Shown here: in pieces, positions 26,842-38,800 of the stretch
Position numbering within the stretch: the first letter of the stretch is position 1
Layout: each line of letters begins with the position of its first letter
NCBI RefSeq assembly: GCF_000002075.1
Contig: NW_004797601.1
Location: 57,944 to 121,943 of the forward strand
Length of the DNA: 64,000 nucleotides
Direction of reading: 5' to 3'
Origin: Aplysia californica
Taxonomy: Eukaryota; Mollusca; Gastropoda; Aplysiida; Aplysiidae
The notes under the pieces: generated by a model
The model's input: the letters and a program-made list of their open reading frames with translations, nothing else
The model's database searches: none
What the model was told of the DNA's origin: nothing
Position numbers and translations under genes: made by a program

Positions 26842-29800
26842 CATATACATGGAAATATTTATGGAAACCCCAGGAACATTTTTAGTTAGCTTGGCAGTTG
26901 CCTTGGTGATTTGTCGTTTATCCCTATTTTTTTCTCACCAAATCCCAATTGTTTCCCTCTGAGATCCTGATTTTTAGATTTCATAGAGTGGCAGGTCTAT
27001 GTACCCCCCTACATGATACAATTTAGATCATGTAGGAGGCAGGCTTCTGACGCTGCCTGTCAGGTTGAGAGAGATACAGCATCCCAGCAGAAAGACAGAG
27101 ATACTCAATAAAAATGTTCTCCCCACTCGGTACTCAAACTCTGGTCTCTTGGGTGCAACAGTGAAGTGCCTAACTACTACACCACAGATGCCTGTCCTGT
27201 GTGACTGCTTGGCGGGTGCTCTGGTGTGGTTTGCTCCTTGTGGGTCGGCCCGCCCTGACAGACAGGGTTGGAAGCCCGTCTGCTAAATGATCTAAATTGT
27301 CTTGATGAGGACATAAAAACATCTACTTTGATAAAATAGATTTTTTTAAAATTTGAATGAGAGGGAAAACATTTTAATAATGTAATACGGAGAACAACTT
27401 TCTACTGCATAATGTTACGGCAATAAATATTAACTGTTATCATGGTGGGTCTTTGTTGACCCCATTGGGCTTGACCTTATCTAACTTCTGAAATGACCTT
27501 GACCTTGTTGCCTGTAATGAACTGAGAGTGTTCATATAGCAGCCTGGTTATGGCAGGTATTACATAAGCAAATGGGTATTGTTTTTGTGGGTTTTTTCAC
27601 AGATTATGTAAAACATTTATTGGCTTTTAGATATAAATCACAGTGATGTCATTTGATCCTTTGATTGGAAGGGATATGGAACCTTAATTATCATGTTGTC
27701 TGTATGTGACTTTGTGAGTCAGTGACAATAATGGTGCTTGATAGTTTGTTTATTCTCAGCAAGGGGCGATGAATGTGAATGAGATATGTATGGTCACTGC
27801 TCAGCCCCCTTATTTATTAGCATAGTTCCAGGGTCAAAAGGTTGTTGTTTTTTTTATTCATTATTTTATTTATTCATTCATTTATGAATGCTACCTTCCT
27901 TTCCGTCTTTTTTTCATGCTTTCATTTATTCTTTCATGTGTGTGTTGTTAAATGGTGTCTTTGATGTGGGTTTTGTCTTTTGATTTGTCAGTTATGTGGA
28001 GCGATAATTCTATGTTATATAGCACTTGAAATTTTCAACACCCCCCGGGGCGGTGCCACTGACTGAAGTGTCTTTAAGGCCATTCCCAAAAGCGGGACAT
28101 TAACTATGTTCTTATGCACAGTAGAATTGTAATTGTAAATGGGCTGATTCATCAATGTCATGCTCATAACTGTGCCTGAACTGCAACAGGGAACTGCTGC
28201 TTTTTTTTCCTAATCTTTACTATTGTCATTTTTTCCTCTACTTCTTTTGTTTGTTTGTCACACACTTGTGACCCACTGTTTCCTGGGTGCCTTGATAGTG
28301 GAAGCAGACTTTGTGTTGTTGAAGCTAGAGAGGTGAACAGAGTAAGCCTGATTCACTGTAAGGACTTCTGTGTTGACATCCACCCCTTGGGGCTCATATG
28401 ACCATATGCAGTTGCGAGCACCGTAAAACCTCTACTTAAACAAAGCCTTCTAGGGATCAGGCCGTATATACTTTCACTTATTATTATTTATTCATTCATG
28501 CTTTCATCTATTTCTACATTCATTCCATCCAGGTTGCTGCCTACCTGTGGCCCTGTTCAGCCCCACATGTCTGCGTGATCGTCTGCTCTCTCTGTCTGCC
28601 GCCCTCCTAGCCCCATATATCCTGCTCAGTATAACGTATCCTTGACATTTTGTCTGTATGAGAAATATTTGTAGGGATTTTTAAAAACCTGTGTTACCCA
28701 CTTAAGTATTTTTTTTTAATCCATTTTTTTTTTTCACCTCCATCAATACAATTTTGATCATTTAGGAGGTGGGCTTCTGACCATACTTGTTAGGGCCAGC
28801 CTGGGTTAAGAGGGATGCAACATCCCAGCAGAAAGGCCGAGATACATGATAAAAATTCCTCCCCACTCGAGAGGTTATTATTTTTTTTTTATAGTAAATA
28901 CCTTTGCCAAAGTGAGATCATTCAGAAGTCTAGTGATCACATATACCGAGTTCGGTCTACACAATGCAAGAGGCTTTGTCGAGAGTTGATCATACGTGTT
29001 GTACTCACCAAACTGAAGCCTGCCATTATGTCATGTTTCTGGACAATTTTGTACACAGATGTTACCTGCCTTCAGGGGTAATGCCACTGCTGCCGTCGTA
29101 ATGGAAAACGACGAATGGTCCTGCGCAGGTAGCGAGGCAAATTTTTCAGGAGAGGCAAAAACAGTTTTCACTTTATAACTCTTCTATTTTTCACTCTTTT
29201 AAGCTGTAATTCACCAATTATCTGATTGAGGTGTTCATAAAGCAGTTTCTAAAGTTTGAATGGCTTAGGTTAAAAAGTAGCAAAGTTATTCGACATTCGT
29301 CGTTCTCCCTTACACTGCGCGCCCGCAGGTGAGCCTTGCGATGTACGCGAAAACGACGAATGGTACGGTTCGTCGTTCTCCTTTACACTCGTGAACGTTT
29401 ATGGGCGTAGGCGATGGTCAGTTGTGACGCATTATTGACAGTAATGATCGTGTACTGGTTACTACAAATAAAAAATAAGACGTATACAAACTAGCTATTA
29501 TACGTATAAAGTTAGGTGTTTGTTAGATATCAACTGTAACTCGGTAAACGTCCTTTTTTTCCCTTCCTCGCTTGGCTAAATACTACACAGTCAGTGTACA
29601 AATCAGATGTGTACACATTTTCAACAGCTTGATTTAAAACCGTCTCATTCGGAACCAAAGTTTGGTCTCCATGATATCGCTTTATAGTATTCTCTTCAGA
29701 AGCGAGTTTTACTTTTATTTTCGCTAATTGCCAAATTTTCTCTGCACAACCAAAGGGATCAACAATGTTACAATGTCAATAATACGATCAGATAATTGCA

Positions 29801-32800
29801 AAGTCAAACTTTCACGTAAGAAATGTAACAATCTGACAAGACTGTATCACAAGCGCTTTTGGGAGAGGTAATGCGACGCTTTGTATTTAATAAAGGATTC
29901 AGTTGATCGGATCGGAAAACATACCACAAAGTAGAGATCTACAAGGACAGTTTGAATCTGCAAGACATTATTGTACTCGATCGTAACGTCCGTCAAGTCT
30001 TTAAAAAAATCGTAAAGCAAGACTAAGTGTCACCACAATACGTCCACTTTTTAAGTTGGACAAAGAAATTTACTCTCATAACGCAGTGTCATTAATTGCT
30101 TGGTAATTCTATAAAGATGCCGACCAGTGACACGTGCTAGACAAATTGCGGCACTATAACCATCGTTGGGATTTGGGATGTCAAATGACTGGACAGCAAA
30201 CTAACATGATGTTAGTCTGTGAACATCTGGCGGACACTAATATGCAGTGCTAATAAATTTCTCTCTGAATACTTTTTTGACCCTCCCATCTCCACCCCTT
30301 TCCCCCTGTTCCCATCCATTTTCCCCTCTCTCCCGCTTGCTCTTGTCAATTCACACATCAGCCTAGGCCTAATACGTGAAGACAGACAACAAGACACACT
30401 AAGTTATACATTCTTATAAACCTGGTCGACGGTACTCCGGGGGAGGGGGTGGTAGTGTATTTGTTTGCTAAAAACCTAGTATGTTTGTACTGACGCAACA
30501 GTGACCAATTGTCATTCGTCGCCCATGCCGAATTTGCCCAACGGCAGAGACCAGGGGACAATGCCGAACGAGCAGTGATCCTTGACCGGTGTAAGGGAAA
30601 ACGACGAACTCTCAATTATGCAACAACGGATTAGGATATGACTAAAATTTTAACACCATCAGATGCAGAATTAAATACTCTATGAAATATGTAAAAATAC
30701 AAAAATCGAAAAATTTGGACCTTTCGTCGTTTTCCCTTACGACGGCAGACTGACTGTAGTGTCTCTAGGCCATTCCCAAAGGTTGGGCATTTCTCATTTA
30801 AGCACAGTAGAATTGTAAATGGGCTCATTCATGTCACCCTCATAACTGTGTCTGATCTACAACAGGGAACTGCTGCTTTTTCTTTTCTAATCCTTACTAT
30901 TGTCATTTTTCCTCTTCTTCTTTTGCATGTTTGTCACTCTCTTGTGACCTGCTATTTCCAGGGTACCTTGATAGTCGAAGCAGACCTTGTGCTGTTGAAG
31001 CTAGAGAGGTGAGCAGAATAAGTCTGATTCCCTGTAAAGACTTCTCTGTTGACACCCACCCCTTGGTGCTCATATGACCTTATGCAGTTACGAGCGCCGT
31101 AAAACCCTCTACTATTTTTGTTTTTAAAAAGATGTTACCTGTCGAAAACTGGACCTCTTTATTGGGAAAGAGCTGTGAAACTACAATAATAATTGTCTAA
31201 GGCGGCCACAACATAGTTGAGAAGAAAAGTGGCCATCTTAGAAGGTGGATGTCGTACACAGTGTCATTAACATGTTTTAAAAATCACAGGGGGGGGGGGG
31301 GGGGGAGGGGGGATGGGAAGTGGTTGTTTTGTACAGGTAACTGTTTCAAACTGGTGGCCGTTAGAGCTGAGATGACTGTCGTTACTTGTTGTCTTAACCG
31401 TCCTATCAGATACGAGGGTATGTTCATCCTGTCTCTCCTGGCTCTTTTGTACTTCTGGTTACAGATGGAGCACACAGAGTCCCTTGTTGCCAGGCGACAG
31501 GTACGTGTGTGTATGTGTACATTTGACATGTGTGTATGTGTTTCATGTGACAGGTACGTGTGTGTGTGTACATGTGACTGGTATGTGTGTGTGTATACAT
31601 GTGTGTACATGTGACAGGTATGTATGTGTGTACATGTGACAGGTATGTTTGTGTGTATACATATGTGTACATGAGGCAGGTATGTATGTGTTTCATGTGA
31701 CAGGTACGTGTGTGTGTGTGTACATGTGACAGGTATGTATGTGTGTAGACATGTGTGTACATTTGGCAGGTATGTATGTTTGTACATATGACAGGTATGT
31801 ATGTGTGTACATGTGACAGGTATGTGTGTATGTATACGTACATGAGTGTACATATGACAGGTATGTACGCACGTACATGTGACAGGTATGTGTGTGTATA
31901 CGTATACATGTGTGTACATGTGACAGGTATGAATGTGTGTACATGTGACAGATATGTGTGTGTGTACATAAATATGTGTACATATGACAGGTATGTATGC
32001 CTGTACCTGTGACAGGTATGAATGTGTATTCATGTGACAGGTATGAGTGTGTATACATATGTGTACATATGACAGCTGTGTATGTGTGTACATGTGACAT
32101 GTATGTGTATGTGTACATGTGTGTACATATGACAGGTATGTATGTGTGTACATGTGACAGGTATGTATGTGGGCACATGTGTATGTATGTCCTGAAACTG
32201 ATGGTGCTGTGGAGAATTCTTGGTGGTGCCATTGGTAAGACTTTAGGAATGATGCTTGACTCTTGATGTGTTGGAATTTTTTTGTTTCTTTTGGGCTAGC
32301 ATTACGATACTTTTCATAAGTTGCTTTTTTTTTTGGGGGGGGGGGGGGTAGGGGGGTTGTTTTTCAAGTGATTTATGTGAATAATCATTGAATAAATAAT
32401 AAGAATAATTTCTATTATTAGAGATGATACGAAGAGTACAAATTTCTGACAAAGATGAAAAAAGGAGAAAAACTATGATCTTATCAGTAGCTGAAATACA
32501 CATAATTACAATGGTATTGTGCGTAAATCTTTCAAAATTGAAAATAGATATTATGAATGGATGCCACATCTCTACTTTAAAGGGAGCTACAAAACAATTT
32601 TTTATGAATAGCCATATTAGGCATGAAAGGTAGCCCAGCCACATTTATGCTGAAGTCTTGAAAAATACAGACAAGATCTCGTGGGTGTAGAGCCACATGT
32701 TTGCATGACTTTTACAAGTCTTAGGCTTATAGCCTGATTTGTCATAGCAAGTTTTGTTTGAAACAGTAAATGTTAGCGTTTCCAGCATTTAAAAGATCGA

Positions 32801-35800
32801 TTTCAAGCTACGAGCATGCATTACCTGCCACAATGTTCAGAAGAGAATGAAAATTTGATATATCACTACCTTTGAGTTACAAAGTTCTATCAGACATTTT
32901 TGGCCATTTTGAGTTGCTAAAACCATAAGGTCAGAAACGAAATGTTCTAACTGCTCTATCAAAATCATATGATTATTCGTAGTAGCTCACAAAACATGAT
33001 TCGAGGAATTGCATTTGAAAAAGCTTGACATGTTGTGAAACTGAAAACTTTTCTAGTCAAATTTCTGAAAACTTGGTACTGAGCAGATAGAACTTGTAAT
33101 TCTAGGGTAGCGGTTTGAGGATGCAGTTGCAGTACAGGCCAGCAGGTGAATGAGAGAAAACAATAGTACAGCATCTAGTCTGTCGACGTGCCAACTTCTA
33201 AGAATTAAGAGAGAGCTACACGATATCTGTGTCTGAATAGGCGGAGAGCAGGCTTTTACGTCAGGTCATAAAATTACAAATTAGTGTGAGCATCAGTCAT
33301 GAGGATGTGCATAGCGATGTATGTTTGATGAGAGTATCGATTACAGTAACTTGACGTCAGGGGGAGACAGTAAAAGGACATTTGAAATAGGTTTCAACTT
33401 TTGCCCCTGCGCTAACCATGAATATATGATTCTGTTTCTGCTTTGCCCTGCACTAAATTTGAATATATGGCTTTGTTTCTATTTCGCCCCACCCACACTA
33501 AAATGTGAATACTTAGTTTACATTGAATGTCTGGCTGTAATTATTTAAGTGCGCACTGGTTTCAAACACACAGAATGCTTACTCAGCTTTTTGTTCACTT
33601 CACAATGCAGCGTTGTTCATCAGTTTTTTAAGACTTGCTGCTCAAAGGGTTTAAGAAAACAGTTGTCTGTGGTGTAGCGATTAGTCACTTTGCCGGGGCA
33701 TATAGGAAGACTTAGTTTGTTTCCTTAGTGGGGAGAAATTTTTATCAAATATGTCCGTCTCTTTGCTGGGATATTGTATCCCAGGTCTCAGCCCAGGTAG
33801 GGTCGGAAGCCCACCTCCTAAAAGATCTAACTGATATTCATGGGTGCATAAGAACACCTTCTGGTACTGGAGTTTAAGTAAGGCAAACTCACAGCTCTTC
33901 TTTTTTACTCCTCTTTGCTTTTGTTTTCACACAGTTTCCTGTTTTGGCCATATGTAGCATGTTAGTTTATTTCTACATGGCAATGGATAGAAGGGCGGGA
34001 GCCCATCTGTCACTGGATCGATTACAACAATAACAACACGATAGCTTGTGACAGGAGGGTGTCTTTGGAAAGGCTTAGTTGTTTCCATTTTCCTTTTTTT
34101 ATTTCAACAATTCAGTTCCATAAACCTGTATGCCATATTGACAAACTGATGGACAGACAGATAGACAGACAGACAGAGGGACAAAGAAATAAAGAGACAA
34201 GGGGCATAGAGGAAGAACAATGAAGAAGAGGGAGATTTCATCAAAGGAAGATGAGATAAGAAAGAAGTGTTTGGGACTTATTTAACATTAAACACACACA
34301 CAGGCACACACACACACACACACACATACACATATACACACACACATACACATACACACACACATACATAGAAAAGAGAGAGAGAGAGAAAGAGGGATAG
34401 ATAGATAGAGAGAAAAAGAAGAAGGGGAGAGGATGTTCAGAGGAAGAGAGAGACATAGATATAGAAAGAAAGAGTATTTAAAGAGAATAAAGTATGGAAG
34501 AATGAGGTAGGGATACAGTGATTGACATGTTGTTTTCCCATTGCATGTAACGTTAATAAGTTTGGTTTAAAAAATAATAAAAAATCTTTCGGGCAGAGGG
34601 ATTTAGATAGATAGAGAGAAAAAAGATGCAGGAGGAAGAAAGGTAGAGAGAAATGATGTTTAAAGAAGACAGACAGATAGGGAGACCAAAATATCCGCAC
34701 CCAAATAATGACTGGAGACCAAAAAAAACCATGTACAATATGAAATTAAATGAATTATTGTATTAGCAACCTTTCAAAAACCAAAAATGAGCGAAGGAAG
34801 CAATTATCTTACCTGATAATAATAGAAAAGCAATGTGCTTTTCCTACTCCTTCCTTTGTTCTGTCTCATTCCGTCCGTCCTCTGCTTTTACTCTGTCTTG
34901 GTCTCTCACTTCAAACATACATGATTAATTTAGCTTAAGTAATGGGTATAATTAATTGTTGCTTTAAACCTGATACTGAAATAATCAGGGGTTTTTTCCC
35001 CTTTGACTTCATTGGAGATTGTTCTCCACAGAACAGTGGTACATTTTACTCATAAAATGTCAGTGAGTTTGATATAGTACTACTGTGTACAGTGATATGT
35101 GTATTCCTACTAATCTTACACAGCTGTGTTTTTCTTCTATTCCACATCAGGTGTTTCAGAATGTGGACTTCAAACAAGATGGCTTGATCAAAGACGATAT
35201 ATCATCAGCCACATTTTCCCGCCATTTGGAGCTGTCGGACCTCAGAAGGGCTTTCTATTTTGTATCTTTTTTTGTAGAGAATCTAGTTGGGCCCTTTGTT
35301 TGTGGCTTTCATTGAAAGTTGTTTGTGATTTTTGCCGTGTTTTTTGGGGAGGTGTCTTTTGTTGGTTTTCATTTTTCATTTTTCTTTCTTGGGGGGAGGG
35401 GGGGGGGGTTGTTTATTTACATTGTAAAACAAATGCAATTTTTTATAAAAATGCTACTTATTAATTTATTATTACATTGTTCATTGTTTGTTTGTGTAAA
35501 AGAAAGGGTGGGGGGAAGGAGGGAGATTCAAACTGTTTGTGTGTGTGTGTGTAAAAGGGCAACGGGAGGGGGGGAGGATTCATGTTGTATGTGTGTGGGT
35601 GTGTGAAAAGGGGGGGGAATATTATGCTTGTTTTATAGTATTATCTTTCTCATGGATTTAGACGCTACATTTTTCTCTTAACGTTCACGTAGATATTTCT
35701 GATCTTGACTGCGTTTTTTGGGACAGGAAATATTGCCAGCATCAACAGGTGAGTCAGCCCAGAGAAACTGGAAATGAATGAAAATACTTTGGGAGGTGGG

Positions 35801-38800
35801 AGGTGGGAGGTGAAAGCAGTGATCTTCCAGAACAAAAAAGAAAAAAAAAAGATATCCTTTAAAGACTGATAGTAACTTATCACATTCACCTTTTTAAAAG
35901 ACCCTGAAATATTCTAGATAGTGTTGATAACTGGATGCAGATGAGAATCTTAGTGTATCTTTATAATTGAGAGTTTGCTCAGTGAAGCATAGTTCATGAT
36001 TTTAACGATTAGCTTGTGTATAGCTCAATCAAGATTACAATTACAATAAAACTTCAGTATAACTTACTTGCTTTGAACCCAAGATTTTTAACTGCTTAGC
36101 CAAGTTGTGTATTGGCCACAAAGATTGAAAATACAAAATGGGACTTGGGGCTTCAGAAAGTGAACGTTACAACCAGTAGTATGTTTTAAGCGGTGTATGA
36201 TATTTAGGGGTTTTACTGTATCAACATATATCTTTGCAGCTATAATTAGGTGTACCCCCCACCAGGGCAGTGCAACTAACTGAAGTTGGTTTTAGGCCAT
36301 TCCCAAATGGGGGTTTTAACATGTTCTTATGCACAGTAGAATTGTAAATGGAAGGATTTATCAATGTCATGCTCATACTGTTCATAGGGGGGAAATGCTG
36401 CCTTTTCTGTCCTCATCCTTACTATTGTCATTTTTGCTCTACTTCTTTTGTCTCTCGTTTGTGAACTGCTATTTCCGGGGTGCCTTGATAGTCGAAAAAG
36501 ACTTTGTGCTGTTGAAACTAGAGAGATGAGCAGAGTAAGCTTGATTCCCCGTTTGGAATTGTCTGCTGACTCCCGCCTCTTGGTGCTCATATGACCTTAT
36601 GCAGTTGCAAGTGCCGTATAACCTTACTAAAACTAAAACTTAATTAGGCGTATTTTCCCGTTTACTAGTCAAAGCAGTTACCAAAGCCTTGTCACTAAAA
36701 CATCAGCATTTCAAAAGTTTTGTTTCAACTGAAAAGCCAGACATCAAAAGAATTTACACCTTTAATTTTAAAAAAAAATTAAACTCTTTTGGGAACTTTC
36801 ATCAAGTCACTCCTAATGAGAAGTGAATTATTATATGCTTTTGATAAGATCAAATTATACTGTGTTGCTATTTGTGGGTATAATGCAAGATTGCCATATC
36901 TGCAAAAAGCATTGTTGATGAAGTAATTGAGAAATGAAGGTTGTTGACTCGCCAGGCCATTCAGGAAGATTTTCACATGAGTTCGAAATGAAAGAAAAGT
37001 TTTCTTACTATCATTCAAACACAGTCTAAGAATTCACAGTCTCAATGCTTTGCAAATAAGATGTTTATGCTTTGTACTGGTGTACTGTGAACGTGTATAT
37101 TGTTGTTATCACGTTTCAGCTTTGACCCGGCCTCGGTCTACTGCTTCCTGACCGTGTTCAATCCTTTCCTGATGGGAGCCCTCATGATGCTCAAGGTGAA
37201 CGTCGCACTTTCAAATACTACGACTACTGTATGATTTGAGTTTTTGATCATATTCAACGTGGGTGGTTGGCATGTGCACTGGTGTGGTTTGCTCCTTCTT
37301 TCCTATCAAACAGCTATCATCCTTATTTCCTCTGTATCTTATGCTGAACACTCTAGTAAGACCTCTAATTTATGGACCTATTTGCATTGCAAGTACTGTA
37401 AGCTCTTACTAAAAAATCTCATTTTCAACTGCTTGAGATTTTTTTCCAAACTCAATAAGAATGATAAGATTGTAAATTTCTCTCTTTTTCTTGGGGGGGC
37501 TTTTTTTATTTGAAGGATAGTGGTTAGAGTAAAGGCACTATTTGTGGCCATTTCTCACTTAATTTGTGAGACAGCGTGGTGGAATCAGGCTCTCGTCAAT
37601 TTTGGGGCATGTAGAGTTATTGAAATCATCTTAAAGCTTGTTCACTTGTCTTTATTTGGATGAAAAAACATCCTTTTATCTTGAATACAAGTCGAGATAT
37701 TTGCGAATGAATGAGGTGGGGGTCACCTGTTTTCAGAGGTAAAATTAGTGAGAAAATGGACGTCAAAGATTAGTTATTTCCTTAGCTTAAGAGTCCGTGG
37801 TAACTGAAAATTTACATTTTTTGTGCCTTTAATCAACCTTTTTCAGAAAAATCCACGCAGAAATGAGTTCTTTAATGGGCTTGAAAGGTGTTGAGCCAAA
37901 AAACAAAAATTTGATAAAAATGCAAAATCCTGCAGAAAAATGCAAGTTTCTTCACTTTGATTATTTTGACGAGAGCCTGATTCCACCACGCTGCCTCACA
38001 TTTGCTCTAGAAGCCAAACGAATAGAGATAACAAAACAAAATTTTGGCCAGCAAACTTGCACATTCTCTGGCCAATAGGTGTATCATGGTCAAGAGCATT
38101 CTCGGCTACATTGCCAAGAAGGATGATCATTCTAAAATACCATGTGAAGGGACCAGTTTGCGATCAGGGCACCTTTATGCGGTCATCGAGGACACATTAT
38201 GCGGCCAGGGAATTGTGATGCGATCACATGTGGACATGTATGCGGCCAGGACCTCCCAACATGATTTTGTAGTGTACCATGGGGCGGGGTTGTATAAGAA
38301 GACATGCCAGCAGGGTGGCCTCGTCGTTGATTCCCAAGGTTTGAATCCCGAGAGTATGATACTCTTGAGCTTCAGCTTTTTATTGACCCCCCCGGCGTCC
38401 TCTTGTGAGATCAAGTGATCGGCCTTCGAAATGACCATCTGTGTACAGTAGGGTGTTATAAAATAAACAACAGGAGTCACTGTGAGGTATTGGTAAGAGA
38501 AATGCTTCATATTATATTGAAGATCCCGGGTTTCAGTCTTGCTGGGCCCACATTTTCCCCGAGTGTTATTCCCAGAGCGGCTGTCTCTTATAAGTTACAT
38601 GACCTTCCTGTGTTGAAAGAGACGATTAAAGTACCAACTCAGTGCTCGGTAAAGTAAACAACAAACAAAGAAGTCATGGGAGAAACAAGTGAGGCTAGTG
38701 AGAACGAAATAAAAAGCTTAATAATGATCGGCTCTGTTACACTGACGACAATGAACAACTTTGACAGACTGAAAAAAACAATGAATACGTAAATAGTGCC

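Noticed and set aside
31284-32153. 289-codon minus-strand open frame rich in HTYLSHVH repeats
   Set aside because: It is the reverse reading of the TG/CA-rich minisatellite after exon 23. No start context, introns or domains.
38300-38660. Additional tRNA-derived SINE (GGTTTGAATCCCGAGAG word)
   Set aside because: B-box-like word only; no second copy in the window and no clear ends.
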